Source: Brachybacterium halotolerans | GTDB taxonomy: Bacteria > Actinomycetota > Actinomycetes > Actinomycetales > Dermabacteraceae | DNA: 60,047 nt | NCBI RefSeq assembly: GCF_016623465.1 | Contig: NZ_JAEDAJ010000015.1 | Location: 1 to 60,047 of the forward strand | Direction: 5' to 3' | Shown here: in pieces, positions 32,929 through 42,135 of the stretch | How positions within the stretch are numbered: the first letter of the stretch is position 1 | How the letters are laid out: the number at the start of each line of letters is the position of its first letter | Notes under the pieces: generated by a model | What the model saw: the letters and a program-made list of their open reading frames with translations, nothing else | Told to the model about the DNA's origin: nothing | Databases searched by the model: none | Program-made: the position numbers and the translations under genes

Positions 32929-33750
32929 ATGACCACCACCGCCCCCGCTTCCCCGACCACCGCGCGACCGCTGCGCGTGACCATCTGGGGCGAGAACCGG
33001 CATGAGAAGCGCGACGCCCGCGTGCGCGAGAACTACCCCGAGGGCATGCACGCCGCCATCCGCGACGCCGTCGCCGAGAACCTCGGCGACGGCGTGACCA
33101 CCCGGATCGCCCTGCTGGACGATCCCGAGCACGGGCTCAGCGAGGAGGTGCTCGCCGCGACCGACGTGCTCACCTGGTGGGGCCACATGGCGCACGACGA
33201 GGTCAGCGACGAGGTCGCCGAGCGGGTCCAGCGACACGTGCTCGCCGGCATGGGACTCGTGGTGCTGCACTCCGGGCACTGGTCCAAGCCGTTCACGCGT
33301 CTGATGGGCACGACCTGCACCCTGCGCTGGCGCAACGAGCGCGACCGCGAACTGGTGTGGACCGTGAACCCCTCGCACCCGATCGCCGCCGGTGTCCCTC
33401 ACCCGATCGTCATCGACGAGCAGGAGATGTACGGCGAGCACTTCGACATCCCCGTGCCCGACGAGCTCGTGTTCGTCTCCTCCTTCAGCGGGGGCGAGGT
33501 GTTCCGCTCCGGCTGCTGCTTCCGCCGCGGCAAGGGCAAGATCTTCTACTTCTCCCCCGGCGACCAGGACTACCCGGTCTACCAGCACCCCCATGTGCGC
33601 CGCGTGATCGCCAACGGCGTGGACTGGGCGCGGCCCGCGACCGCGGACCGCGAGGTGCCCTTCCTGGACCGCTACCCCACCGACTGGTTCCTCACCGGCG
33701 ACGGCGGGCAGGGAGTGGGCGACGCCGAGGCGGCGGGGAAGGGCGCGTGA
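32929..33750 (+). CDS. ThuA domain protein
   Basis: This 273-residue cytosolic protein matches the ThuA (trehalose utilisation) family, a class I glutamine amidotransferase-like fold. Visible motifs are VTIWGENRHEK, TWWGHMAHDEV, VVLHSGHWSKPF and GKIFYFSPGDQDYPVY. In rhizobia ThuA works with a Gfo/Idh dehydrogenase (ThuB) on keto-derivatives of trehalose. Here a Gfo/Idh gene overlaps the ThuA stop codon, the same partnership, behind a sugar importer. That suggests a 3-keto-glycoside route, but the exact reaction is not established. ATG 32929 follows GAGAGGA. Confidence 0.85.
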   Translation: MTTTAPASPTTARPLRVTIWGENRHEKRDARVRENYPEGMHAAIRDAVAENLGDGVTTRIALLDDPEHGLSEEVLAATDVLTWWGHMAHDEVSDEVAERVQRHVLAGMGLVVLHSGHWSKPFTRLMGTTCTLRWRNERDRELVWTVNPSHPIAAGVPHPIVIDEQEMYGEHFDIPVPDELVFVSSFSGGEVFRSGCCFRRGKGKIFYFSPGDQDYPVYQHPHVRRVIANGVDWARPATADREVPFLDRYPTDWFLTGDGGQGVGDAEAAGKGA

Positions 33751-34889
33751 TGGCGCAGACGGATCCCCGAGCACAGGGCACGGGAAGGCTGCCCGTGGTC
33801 GTCGTCGGCGCCGGAGGAATGGGCAGGGCATGGATCTCCACCGTGCTGCGCTCTCGCGATGCGCGCCTGGTGGGCGTGGCCGACGTGATCGACGGGGCGG
33901 CGGCGGGCGCCGTCGCGGGCCTCGTCCCGGCCGACGAGCGGGACGCCGTCCGCACCGGCACCGACGCCCTCGAGGTCGCCCGCGCGGCCGGGGCGCGGGC
34001 GATCATCGACGTGACCATCCCCGCCGCCCACCACGCCGTGACGGCGGATGCGCTGCACGCCGGGTACCCGGTGCTGGGCGAGAAGCCGTGCGCGGCGACC
34101 CTCGCGCAGGCGCTCTCCCTCGCCGGGCACGCCGAGTCCACGGGGAAGCTGTTCATGGTCTCCCAGTCGCGCCGCCACAACCCGCACCTGCGAGAGGCCG
34201 CCCGGCTGGCCGCCGAGCTGGGCGGCGCGGGCATCGTCGCCACCCGCTTCTCCCGCGCGCCGCGCTTCGGTGGCTTCCGCGAGGCGATGGCGCAGCCGCT
34301 CATCGTGGACATGGCCATCCATGCCTTCGACGCGGCCCGCGTGCTCGTCGCCGGCACCCCCGAGTCCGTCACCGCGGTCTCCAGCAACCCGCCGTGGAGC
34401 TGGTACGACGGAGATGCGGCGGCGACGGTCACGATCCGGTTCGACTCCGGCGCCGTGCACACCTTCGAGGGCTCGTGGTGCTCGCCGGGGCGAGAGACCA
34501 GCTGGAACGGTGAGTGGTCGCTCAGCTGCCCGCACGGCACCGTCGCCTGGGACGGCGAGAACCCTCCGTCGGCCACGCGGGAGGACGGCCGCGAGGTCGC
34601 TGGCCGGGTCCCGGAGGCCGACGCCCTGTGGGAGCTCGACTCATCGCTCGCCGCGTTCTGCGCGGCACTGCGCGAGGGCACCACGCCCGAGTCGGAGGTG
34701 CACGAGAACGTCTGGACCCAGGCGATCGTCGAGGCGGCCGTCCGTTCCGCCGAGGACCGCCGCACCGTGGATCTCGCCGAGATCATGGGCGAGGCGCTCG
34801 CGGCGGCGCGGGAGCTGGATCGCTCCGACGGGCGCAGCAGCGCCCTGGAGTCGTGGAAGACTGGGAGCGCAGGTGGCGGAGCCGTGTGA
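33750..34889 (+). CDS. Gfo/Idh/MocA family oxidoreductase (ThuB-like position)
   Basis: This 379-residue protein has the N-terminal nucleotide site VVVVGAGGMGRAW (about 17-29), the EKPCA loop with the conserved Lys (GEKPCAAT, about 111-118) and a C-terminal alpha/beta sheet domain with DMAIHAFDAARVLV carrying the His. It oxidises a sugar or cyclitol hydroxyl with NAD(P). The ATG shares its A with the ThuA stop (TGATG), so the two are translationally coupled. An additional C-terminal helix is present. The substrate is inferred to be the sugar imported by the 29686-32846 system. Confidence 0.87.
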   Translation: MAQTDPRAQGTGRLPVVVVGAGGMGRAWISTVLRSRDARLVGVADVIDGAAAGAVAGLVPADERDAVRTGTDALEVARAAGARAIIDVTIPAAHHAVTADALHAGYPVLGEKPCAATLAQALSLAGHAESTGKLFMVSQSRRHNPHLREAARLAAELGGAGIVATRFSRAPRFGGFREAMAQPLIVDMAIHAFDAARVLVAGTPESVTAVSSNPPWSWYDGDAAATVTIRFDSGAVHTFEGSWCSPGRETSWNGEWSLSCPHGTVAWDGENPPSATREDGREVAGRVPEADALWELDSSLAAFCAALREGTTPESEVHENVWTQAIVEAAVRSAEDRRTVDLAEIMGEALAAARELDRSDGRSSALESWKTGSAGGGAV

Positions 34890-34913
34890 GGCACGAGCGG
34901 AGGGGGTATGCCG

Positions 34914-35975
34914 GTGAGGAGGAGCGCGCCGACGAGCCTGGACGTCGCACGCCTGGCGGGCGTCTCCCAGAGCACCGTCAGCTACGTGCTCACCGGCTCC
35001 CGCCCGATCTCCGCCGCCACGCGGCGACGGGTCGAGGACGCCATCGAGAAGCTCGGCTACCACCCGAACTCCGGGGCCCGCGCCCTGCGCTCGCGCCGCA
35101 GCGGGGTGATCGGGCTGATGGTGCCCGAGGCCTACGGGAACGATGCGGTGCTGATGCGCTTCGTGGGTGCGATCGCCCGGGAGGCGCAGCGCTTCGGCTA
35201 CGACATCCTGCTGGTCACCGCGCAGGAGGGCGCGCGCGGCATCCACCGCGTGGTGCGCACGGGCGTGTGCGAGGCGCTGATCCTCATGGAGCTCGGCCGG
35301 CACGACGAGCGCGTGGCGGCCGTGATCGAGGCCGGTCTCCCGTTCGTGCTCATCGGCAAGCCCGTGGGCTTCCCCAACGGCAGCGTCGTGGACCTGGACT
35401 TCGAGCGCCTGGGCCGGATGGTCGTGGACCGCGCGGCCGACGAAGGCTGTGAGCGTCTGCTGCTGTTCGGCGAGCCCGGGCACCGTCGCCATCGCAACGA
35501 CGTCTCCCGCTTCCTGCTCGGCATCGAGGAGCAGGCGGAGGGCACGGGGCTCGAGGTCGTCCTCGACGGAGGTGGGCTGCCGGACGTCCCCGCCCGCGCC
35601 CGGGACCTCGCGCGAGGGGGCAGGCGCACGGCCGTGTTCGGCCTCAGCGGTGTCACCGAGGTGCTCTTCGCGACCGCGGCGAGCGGCGCCCTGGCCGACC
35701 CCGAGCTGCTGACGATCGCGCTGACCGACGAGGACCTCGCCGCCATCAGCCCGCTGCTCGCGCGGATCCCCCGGATCGATCCGCGGCGCGTGGAGATCAG
35801 CGAGCTCGCGGTGCGCGAGCTCGTCCGCCTGCTGCGCGAGGACGGCGCCTCCCCGCGCGTGACGCTCGTGGAGCCGGAGTGGGTGGAGCAGGAGCAGGAG
35901 CAGGAGCAGCGGGCGGAACAGGAGCAGCCGGTGGAGCAGACCCCCGCCGAGCACACCTCGACCCCCACGAGTTAG
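34914..35975 (+). CDS. LacI family transcriptional repressor
   Basis: This protein of about 353 residues has an N-terminal LacI HTH (SLDVARLAGVSQSTVSYVLTG) and hinge ATRRRVEDAIEKLGYHPNSGARAL. A periplasmic-binding-protein-like effector domain follows. The C-terminal 25 residues are a Glu/Gln run (EQEQEQEQRAEQEQ), which is unusual. GTG 34914 has GGAGGGGG about seven bases upstream; ATG 34908 is too close to that site. It ends the ABC importer-ThuA-Gfo/Idh operon and probably represses it through the palindromes at 29430 and 29643. Confidence 0.87.
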   Translation: MRRSAPTSLDVARLAGVSQSTVSYVLTGSRPISAATRRRVEDAIEKLGYHPNSGARALRSRRSGVIGLMVPEAYGNDAVLMRFVGAIAREAQRFGYDILLVTAQEGARGIHRVVRTGVCEALILMELGRHDERVAAVIEAGLPFVLIGKPVGFPNGSVVDLDFERLGRMVVDRAADEGCERLLLFGEPGHRRHRNDVSRFLLGIEEQAEGTGLEVVLDGGGLPDVPARARDLARGGRRTAVFGLSGVTEVLFATAASGALADPELLTIALTDEDLAAISPLLARIPRIDPRRVEISELAVRELVRLLREDGASPRVTLVEPEWVEQEQEQEQRAEQEQPVEQTPAEHTSTPTS

Positions 35976-35978
35976 GCT
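35973..35978 (+). promoter_or_regulatory. Possible -10 (TAGGCT) for the ABC exporter operon
   Basis: TAGGCT overlaps the LacI stop codon, 62 bases before the exporter start at 36041. No clear -35 is seen at 17 bases. Weak support. Confidence 0.35.
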
Positions 35979-36040
35979 GACCTCAGCCCCTCGCCCCGGG
36001 CTCACCTCCACCCGCCCTTTTCCTGGAAGCCCGAGGCACG

Positions 36041-37972
36041 ATGCCTGCCACGCGCACACGTGACGTCCCCGCGCACGCCGCCGCCCCGCCGCCCGTCGAC
36101 ACCTGGACGGATCCGCTCGAGCGGAAGGCACGGCGCGGCGCGAGAGCTTCGGGCGGGTCTGCCGGCGACGCCGCCGTCGGGTCCGACGGGGCAGACGGCG
36201 GTGACGGGACCGATGCCGCCGCCGCACCAGGGCCCGCATACCGTCCCGCCCCGCCGCGCACCGCGTGGGCGCTCGTCCGCCGCGCCCTGCGCCGGCACCT
36301 GGGGGCCGTGATCCCCGGCTTCCTGCTGATGGCGCTGTGGCAGACGTGCGAGGCGATCGTGCCGATCGCGATCGGCGTGATCGTGGACCGCGCGGTGGTG
36401 CCCATGGATCGCCTCGCACTGCTGGTGTCGATGCTCGCCCTGCTCGCGCTGTTCGCGGTACTGTCCTTCTCCTACCGCTTCGGCTCGCGATGCATGCACT
36501 TCTCGCTGCTGCGGGAGGCGCACGCCCTGCGGGTGGAGGTGGCCCGCCACGCCCTGCTCACGCGCGGCGCGCTCAGCGGCCGGCGCCCGGGCGAGGTCCT
36601 CTCCCTCTCCACGGCCGACGCCGACGTCGCCGCCACGATCTTCCGCCAGCTCGCCGTCGGCGGCTCCGCCGTGGTGGGCCTCGCGGGCGCCTCGCTGTAC
36701 CTGCTGTGGACGGACGTGCTGGTGGGGCTCGTGGTGATCGTCGGCGTGCCGCTCACGCTGCTCGTGATCGCGGGGCCCTCGAGGCTCATATCGCGCAGCA
36801 GCGGCGTGCAGCAGGCGGCGATCGCCGAGGCCAGCGCCGCCGCCGGGGACACCATGGGCGGACTGCGCATCCTCAAGGCCATCGGCGGCGAGCGCTGGGC
36901 GTCGGCCCGCTACCACGGCACCTCGCGCGAGGCCGCCCGCGCGGGAGTGCGCACCGCCGACCTCTCCGGACGCGTCACGGGCCTGGGCACGCTCTCGGTC
37001 GCGATCATCCTCGCCGGGGTCCTGCTCCTCGCCGGGTGGCGCGTGACCAGCGGTGATCTGAGCGTCGGGCAGCTGGTCTCCATCGTCGGCGTCGCCGCCT
37101 TCTTCTCCGAGCCCGTGCAGGCGCTCACCATGACCGTCACCGTCTTCGCGCGCTCCCACGGCGCCGCGCAGCGCCTCGCCGACTATCTCTCGACCGGTGA
37201 GGTCGAGGCCGTCGACTCCCCCGCCCCCACCAGCTCGGCCCTCGAGATCCGCGGGCTCTCGCTCGATGCGGCCGACGCGGAGGCCCCGCGCACCCTGGAC
37301 CTCGCGGTCCCTCCGGCCGGTCTCGTGGTCATCGACGCCGCGCAGCCGAGCGTCGCGACGCGCCTCGCGGACGCCCTGGCCGGCCACGACGGCGCCGGTC
37401 ATGTGCTGCTGGGCGGGACGGACAGGTCCCGCGCGCCCCGTCCTGTCGCCCCGCGCATGGTGCTCTCGCCCCACGCGGCGGACCTGTTCGAGGGCACCAT
37501 CCGCTCCAACATCACGCTGACCCACGACCTCGACGCCGTCGCTCCCCGCGCGGTCTCCCCGGATGCCCCCTCGATCGCACCGGGGGTCTCCCCGGAGGCC
37601 CCCTCGATCTCCCCGGAGGTCTCCCCCGCCGTGCTCGCCGCCTCGGCGACCGACGAGGTGCTCGAGGCCGTCGGCACGGGCCTGGACCACGAGGTCCGCG
37701 AGGCCGGCAGCAACCTGTCCGGCGGTCAGCGCCAGCGCATCGCCCTCGCCCGCGCCCTGCACGCCGACCCGGACGTGCTCGTGCTCGAGGACCCCACGAG
37801 CGCCGTCGACTCGGTGACCGAGTGGACGATCGCCCGCGGCGTCCAGGTGCTGCGCGCAGAGCGCTCGACCCTCGTCCTCACCGCCTCCCCCGCCTTCCGC
37901 GCCCTCGCCGACCTGGTCGTCGAGATCCCCGAGGACACGGTGCCGACCCTGGTCAGGAGCGTGCAGCGATGA
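36041..37972 (+). CDS. ABC exporter half-transporter with degenerate ATP site (subunit 1)
   Basis: This 643-residue protein has a Pro/Ala-rich N-terminal tail (to about 75), a type IV exporter membrane domain of six helices (about 85-385) and a nucleotide-binding domain. The NBD keeps the ABC signature [15 protein letters not shown] (about 560). The Walker A is lost ([17 protein letters not shown] in its place), the Q-loop Gln is missing ([10 protein letters not shown]), Walker B reads [12 protein letters not shown], and the switch His is absent (VLTASPAF). An 11-residue Pro/Ser repeat is inserted at about 504-529. It overlaps the next half-transporter by four bases. Substrate unknown. Confidence 0.85.
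   Translation: MPATRTRDVPAHAAAPPPVDTWTDPLERKARRGARASGGSAGDAAVGSDGADGGDGTDAAAAPGPAYRPAPPRTAWALVRRALRRHLGAVIPGFLLMALWQTCEAIVPIAIGVIVDRAVVPMDRLALLVSMLALLALFAVLSFSYRFGSRCMHFSLLREAHALRVEVARHALLTRGALSGRRPGEVLSLSTADADVAATIFRQLAVGGSAVVGLAGASLYLLWTDVLVGLVVIVGVPLTLLVIAGPSRLISRSSGVQQAAIAEASAAAGDTMGGLRILKAIGGERWASARYHGTSREAARAGVRTADLSGRVTGLGTLSVAIILAGVLLLAGWRVTSGDLSVGQLVSIVGVAAFFSEPVQALTMTVTVFARSHGAAQRLADYLSTGEVEAVDSPAPTSSALEIRGLSLDAADAEAPRTLDLAVPPAGLVVIDAAQPSVATRLADALAGHDGAGHVLLGGTDRSRAPRPVAPRMVLSPHAADLFEGTIRSNITLTHDLDAVAPRAVSPDAPSIAPGVSPEAPSISPEVSPAVLAASATDEVLEAVGTGLDHEVREAGSNLSGGQRQRIALARALHADPDVLVLEDPTSAVDSVTEWTIARGVQVLRAERSTLVLTASPAFRALADLVVEIPEDTVPTLVRSVQR
37552..37627 (+). repeat. 33-bp tandem repeat (2.3 copies) inside exporter subunit 1
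   Basis: Units beginning GGTCTCCCCGGA occur at 37552, 37585 and 37618 and encode [22 protein letters not shown] and VSP. The frame is kept because the unit is a multiple of three. It lies between the degenerate Q-loop and the signature motif. Confidence 0.85.
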
Positions 37973-39783
37973 CGACCAGCACCGCCCCGTCGGCCGCCTC
38001 GCCGCTCCTGCCCACCGCGCCGCCGCGCCGGATCCTCGCCGAGATCCGACCGATGCTCACGCGGCGACCGCTGCTGCTGATCGCGATCGTCGCCGCCGGC
38101 GTCGTCTCCGCGATCTGCGGGCTGGTGGGCCCGTGGATCGTCGGCGACCTGGTCGACGAGCTCACCGCGGATCCGACGATGCGGCCGGTCGTGACCGGCG
38201 CGATCTGGGTGCTCGGCGCCGGGGTCGTCGGGGGCCTGGGCACATGGCTCGGCCGCTGGTGGACCTCCGCGCTCGCCGAGCCGGCGGTCGCCTCGCTGCG
38301 CGAGGACGTCATGGACGCCGCGCTGTCCGTGGACTCGGCGGTCGTCGAGAGCGGCGGCCGCGGCGACCTGGTCTCCCGCGTCGCCGAGGACTCCCGCGTG
38401 GTCACCGACGCGGCCTCGCTGATCCTGCCGATGTTCCTGCAGTCGCTCTTCGTGGTGGTCGTCTCCGCGGCCGGCATGACCGCGGTGGACTGGCGGCTGG
38501 GGGTCGCGGGCCTGGTCGCGGTGCCCATGTACTGGCTGACGCTGCGCTGGTACCTGCCGCGGTCGGGACCGATCTACGCGCAGGAGCGGATCGCCTTCGG
38601 CGTGCGCTCGCAGCGGATGCTCGGCGGGATCGGCGGCGCCGCGACGCTGCGCGCCTTCGAGGCCGAGCGCACCGAGCTGGACCGGATCGACGCCGCCTCC
38701 TCCCGCGCCCGCGATCTCTCGATCCACGTGTTCCGCTTCCTCACCAGGGCCTTCTCGCGCAACAACCGCGCCGAGGCCGTGACCCTCGTGGTCCTGCTGG
38801 TCGTGGGCTTCTTCCTCGTCGAGTCGGGCGGCCTCAGCGCGGGCGGCGTCGCGACCGCGGCGCTGCTGTTCCATCGCCTGTTCAACCCGATCGGCGCGCT
38901 CGTGGGCATGTTCGACGAGATCCAGTCGGCCGGCGCATCGCTCGCCCGCATGGTCGGTGTCATCGATCTCCCGGCCGACGGCGTCCGCGAGAGCCTGCTC
39001 GGCGCCGAGGGCGAGGACGCGGCCCGGCCGGTCGAGGGCGAGCGGGCCGACGGTCCCGCGCCCCTCGTGCTCGCGGGCATCGCCCACGCCTACGATCCCG
39101 AGCGCATGGTGCTCGCCGACGTCGACCTCACGATCGCCCCCGGGGAGGTGGTCGCGGTGGTGGGCGCGACCGGCGCGGGCAAGTCGACGCTCGCCCAGAT
39201 CGCGGCGGGCATCGTCCCGCCCAGCGCCGGCAGCGTGCGCCTCGGGGAGGAGCACGTGCGCGCGCTCCCCGCCCGCGAGCTGCGGCGACGGGTGGCGATG
39301 ATCAGCCAGGAGGTGCACGTCTTCCACGGCACGGTCGCGCAGAACGTGCGCCTTCCGCGTCCCGGGGCCGACGACGCCCAGGTCGAGCGGGCTCTCGCGC
39401 ACGTGGGCGCGCTCGAGTGGGCGGCGGCGCTGCCGGAGGGGCTGGCGACCCTGGTCGGCGAGGGCGCGCACCGCCTGACGGCGATGCAGGAGCAGATGCT
39501 CGCGCTCGCCCGCATCGTGCTCGCGGCCCCCGACTTCGTCGTCCTCGACGAGGCGACCGCAGAGGCCGGCTCCTCCGGGGCCCGGGCGCTCGAGTCCGCC
39601 GCCGAGGCGGTGCTCGCGGGTCGCGGCGGGCTCGTCGTCGCCCACCGCCTGTCGCAGGCCGCGGCGGCGGACCGGGTGGTGGTCATGGAGCAGGGACGGA
39701 TCGCCGAGATCGGCCGCCACGAGGAGCTGGCCGTCGGCGACGGGCTCTACGCGCGACTGTGGGAGGCGTGGACGGCGCGCTGA
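37969..39783 (+). CDS. ABC exporter half-transporter with intact Walker motifs (subunit 2)
   Basis: This 604-residue protein has six membrane helices (about 30-325) and an NBD. Walker [15 protein letters not shown] (about 397-410), Q-loop MISQEVHVF, Walker [12 protein letters not shown] and switch VVAHRLS are intact. The signature, however, is degenerate: HRLTAMQEQ instead of LSGGQ. Paired with subunit 1, one composite ATP site (its Walker A plus the subunit 1 signature) would be active and the other dead. It belongs to the heterodimeric multidrug/peptide/lipid-type exporters. Start ATG 37969 overlaps the upstream stop. Confidence 0.87.
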   Translation: MTTSTAPSAASPLLPTAPPRRILAEIRPMLTRRPLLLIAIVAAGVVSAICGLVGPWIVGDLVDELTADPTMRPVVTGAIWVLGAGVVGGLGTWLGRWWTSALAEPAVASLREDVMDAALSVDSAVVESGGRGDLVSRVAEDSRVVTDAASLILPMFLQSLFVVVVSAAGMTAVDWRLGVAGLVAVPMYWLTLRWYLPRSGPIYAQERIAFGVRSQRMLGGIGGAATLRAFEAERTELDRIDAASSRARDLSIHVFRFLTRAFSRNNRAEAVTLVVLLVVGFFLVESGGLSAGGVATAALLFHRLFNPIGALVGMFDEIQSAGASLARMVGVIDLPADGVRESLLGAEGEDAARPVEGERADGPAPLVLAGIAHAYDPERMVLADVDLTIAPGEVVAVVGATGAGKSTLAQIAAGIVPPSAGSVRLGEEHVRALPARELRRRVAMISQEVHVFHGTVAQNVRLPRPGADDAQVERALAHVGALEWAAALPEGLATLVGEGAHRLTAMQEQMLALARIVLAAPDFVVLDEATAEAGSSGARALESAAEAVLAGRGGLVVAHRLSQAAAADRVVVMEQGRIAEIGRHEELAVGDGLYARLWEAWTAR

Positions 39784-39939
39784 TCGGTCGCGGGGCATGC
39801 CCTGGGCGGGCCCGGGCTGCGATCAACACCGGCCCGTCCGCGACAGGACCTTCGGGGAGAGAACGTTCGGGAGAGAACGCGGCGGGCGAACCGATCGGGC
39901 GCGGGATCGGCGGTCGGTCAGCGCTCGATCAGAGGTGGA

Positions 39940-40983
39940 TCAGAGGTCGGCGAGCGCGACGGGCTGTCCGGTGCGCACGGACTCCTGCGCTGCGGCGACG
40001 ATCTTCACGGTCCGCAGGCCGGCCTCACCGCTCGGTTCGACGTCGCTGCCGCTCCCCTGGCGCACGGCGTCGAGGAACGCATCGAGCATGAGCTCGTCGA
40101 GGTTCGCGCCGTACGGCAGCCACTGGTCGAATCCGCCCACGTGCTGCGAGAAGGGGTCTACGGCGAGCAGCCCCTGGGTGCCGACGGCCTGGATGGTGAC
40201 GCCTCCCCAGGTGGGGGCGTCGGCCGGCTGCGACCAGGAGCAGTCGATGGTCGCGACCAGCCCGTCGGGGTAGGTGAGGGTGACGAGTCCGCCGGTCTCG
40301 GCGCCGTCCCCGGCGCGGTCGGCGAAGAGGATCCGGTTGGTGACGGCGTGGACGGTCTGCGGCTCCCCGAACACGGAGTCGAGGATCTGGGCGATGTGCA
40401 CGGTGTGGTCCACGAGCGCGCCGCCGCCGGAGAGCTCGACGTCGGTGAACCAGTCGCGGCCCGTGGGCAGTTTGCCGTTGTTGGTGCCGGTCACGCCGAC
40501 GACCTCGCCGATGCTGCCGCGCGCGACGGCCTCGCGCAGGGATGCAACCTGCGGGGCGAAGTGCACGGGGAAGGCGGTCATGAGCAGCACTCCCGCCTCG
40601 CGGCAGGCCTCGACCATCTGCTCGGCGTCGGCGACGGTGGTCGCCAGCGGCTTCTCGCACAGCACGTGCGCGCCGCGTCGCGCGGCCTCGAGGACGAGAT
40701 CGCGGTGGTGGGCGTTCGCGCTGGTGACGACGACGGCGTCCGGCCCGTGGGACCACGCGTCGAGCGCCTCCTCGTGGCTGCCGACGATCCGCGAGCGCTC
40801 GGAGACGTGCACGTCGCCGAAGCCGTCGGGGTCGGAGACGACGAGGTCGACGTCCTCGCGGGCATCCAGCAGGGACGCGTAGCCCGCGGCGTGGGTGTGG
40901 GCGCAGCTGAGCAGGGCGATGCGCAGGGGGCGGTCCGCCGCGTGCTCGGGCCGGTCGGCCACCTGGTCGTCCGCGGTCAGCAT
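39940..40983 (-). CDS. Gfo/Idh/MocA family oxidoreductase, HxHA subgroup
   Basis: This 347-residue protein has the Gfo/Idh fold but begins RIALLSCAHTHAAGYASLL, so the usual GxGxxG is replaced by a Ser/His-rich turn. CEKPLATT with the conserved Lys follows (about 116-123), and a C-terminal sheet domain carries SGGGALVDHTVHIAQ. It overlaps its upstream partner by seven bases. Such HxHA members occur with sugar importers and likely act on sugars. No transporter is adjacent here. The same unusual N-terminus recurs at 52709. Confidence 0.85.
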   Translation of the reverse strand: MLTADDQVADRPEHAADRPLRIALLSCAHTHAAGYASLLDAREDVDLVVSDPDGFGDVHVSERSRIVGSHEEALDAWSHGPDAVVVTSANAHHRDLVLEAARRGAHVLCEKPLATTVADAEQMVEACREAGVLLMTAFPVHFAPQVASLREAVARGSIGEVVGVTGTNNGKLPTGRDWFTDVELSGGGALVDHTVHIAQILDSVFGEPQTVHAVTNRILFADRAGDGAETGGLVTLTYPDGLVATIDCSWSQPADAPTWGGVTIQAVGTQGLLAVDPFSQHVGGFDQWLPYGANLDELMLDAFLDAVRQGSGSDVEPSGEAGLRTVKIVAAAQESVRTGQPVALADL

Positions 40984-41966
40984 GCGATCCTCCGTCCGGT
41001 CGCGATGGATTCGAGGGCGGCGAGCGCGACCTCGACCGCCGTGACGCCGTCGGCCCCGCTCACGCGCGGGGCGGAGCCGGTCTCGAGGGTCGCGACGGCG
41101 TCGCGGATCTCTAGCGCGTAGGGGCTGGCCATGCCGGAGACGTCGGGCAGGTAGTCGCCGCCGGAGCTGCGGCCGGCGATGGCGACCTCGTCCCAGGAGA
41201 CGCCGTCGCCGCTCGCCGAGTCGTACTCGAGGCGGCCGCCGTCCCCCGCGAGGGAGAACGTGTAGCGGAAGACGGTCCCGGGTGCGCCCCAGAGCCCGCG
41301 GCAGTGGCTGATCGCGCCGCCCTCGTGGGTGAGGGCCACGTGGGCCGTGCGCAGGGAGCCGTCCTCGCCGCGCCGGTTCTGCTGGGCGAACACGCTGGTC
41401 ACGGGGCCGGCCATCCAGATGGCCTGGTCGAGGTCGTGGATCATCTGGTCCATGACGATGCCGCCCGAGCGGGACTCGTCGGCGAACCAGGGCTGCCTCG
41501 GCATCGCGCCGGTGCGCTCGAAGCGCAGCACGGCCGGTGTGCCGATCGCGCCGCGCTCGATCGCCTGCTTCGCCGCCGCGTACTGCGGGAAGAAGCGGAC
41601 CACGTGCGCGGGGAACAGCAGACGTCCCGCGCGCTCGGCGTGCTCGACCAGGTCGCGGGCGTCCTGCGCACGCAGCGCGAGCGGCTTCTCGCAGACCACG
41701 TCGCGCCCGGCATCGAGCGCCTGGTGGACGATCCCGGGGTGGCTGGGGGTGGGGGTGCAGACGTCGACGACGTCGACCGCGGCGAGCAGCTCGTCGAGGT
41801 CGTCGTGGAGGATCGCGCCGAACTGCTCGGCGAAGGCCTCGGCGCCCTCGAGGCTGAAGGCGTGCAGTTCGGCGCCGGCATCGATCCAACCGGGGGCATG
41901 CGCGCGGGAGATCCCGCCGGTGCCGATGATGCCGGCACACAGGCGGCCGACGGGTGGGGCAGTCAT
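40977..41966 (-). CDS. Gfo/Idh/MocA family oxidoreductase
   Basis: This 329-residue protein has canonical AGIIGTGGISRAH (about 11-23), CEKPLALR with the conserved Lys, and the C-terminal MDQMIHDLDQAIWM carrying the catalytic-region His. ATG 41966 has GAGGAG four bases upstream, better than the Met seven codons earlier. It is the first gene of a two-gene leftward operon with the HxHA-type protein and is divergent from the pirin gene. A tandem pair suggests sequential oxidation and reduction of a sugar. Substrate unknown. Confidence 0.86.
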   Translation of the reverse strand: MTAPPVGRLCAGIIGTGGISRAHAPGWIDAGAELHAFSLEGAEAFAEQFGAILHDDLDELLAAVDVVDVCTPTPSHPGIVHQALDAGRDVVCEKPLALRAQDARDLVEHAERAGRLLFPAHVVRFFPQYAAAKQAIERGAIGTPAVLRFERTGAMPRQPWFADESRSGGIVMDQMIHDLDQAIWMAGPVTSVFAQQNRRGEDGSLRTAHVALTHEGGAISHCRGLWGAPGTVFRYTFSLAGDGGRLEYDSASGDGVSWDEVAIAGRSSGGDYLPDVSGMASPYALEIRDAVATLETGSAPRVSGADGVTAVEVALAALESIATGRRIAC

Positions 41967-42097
41967 CTCGCTCCTCAGAGGGGTCATCGCGGAGGGTGCC
42001 GTGGCTCACTCGGCTGGTCCTCGAATCTACCGTCGGGCCCGACGACCGGCAACACGACCCGCGGCCCGTCCGACTGCCGGGCACGGATGCCCGCGCA

Positions 42098-42103
42098 TAG
42101 GCT
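42098..42103 (+). promoter_or_regulatory. Possible -10 box (TAGGCT) for the pirin gene
   Basis: TAGGCT lies 32 bases before ATG 42136, at a typical leader distance. No strong -35 is visible. Confidence 0.4.
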
Positions 42104-42135
42104 GGACCTGCGCCGGCGCGCAGAGGGAGGCGACG

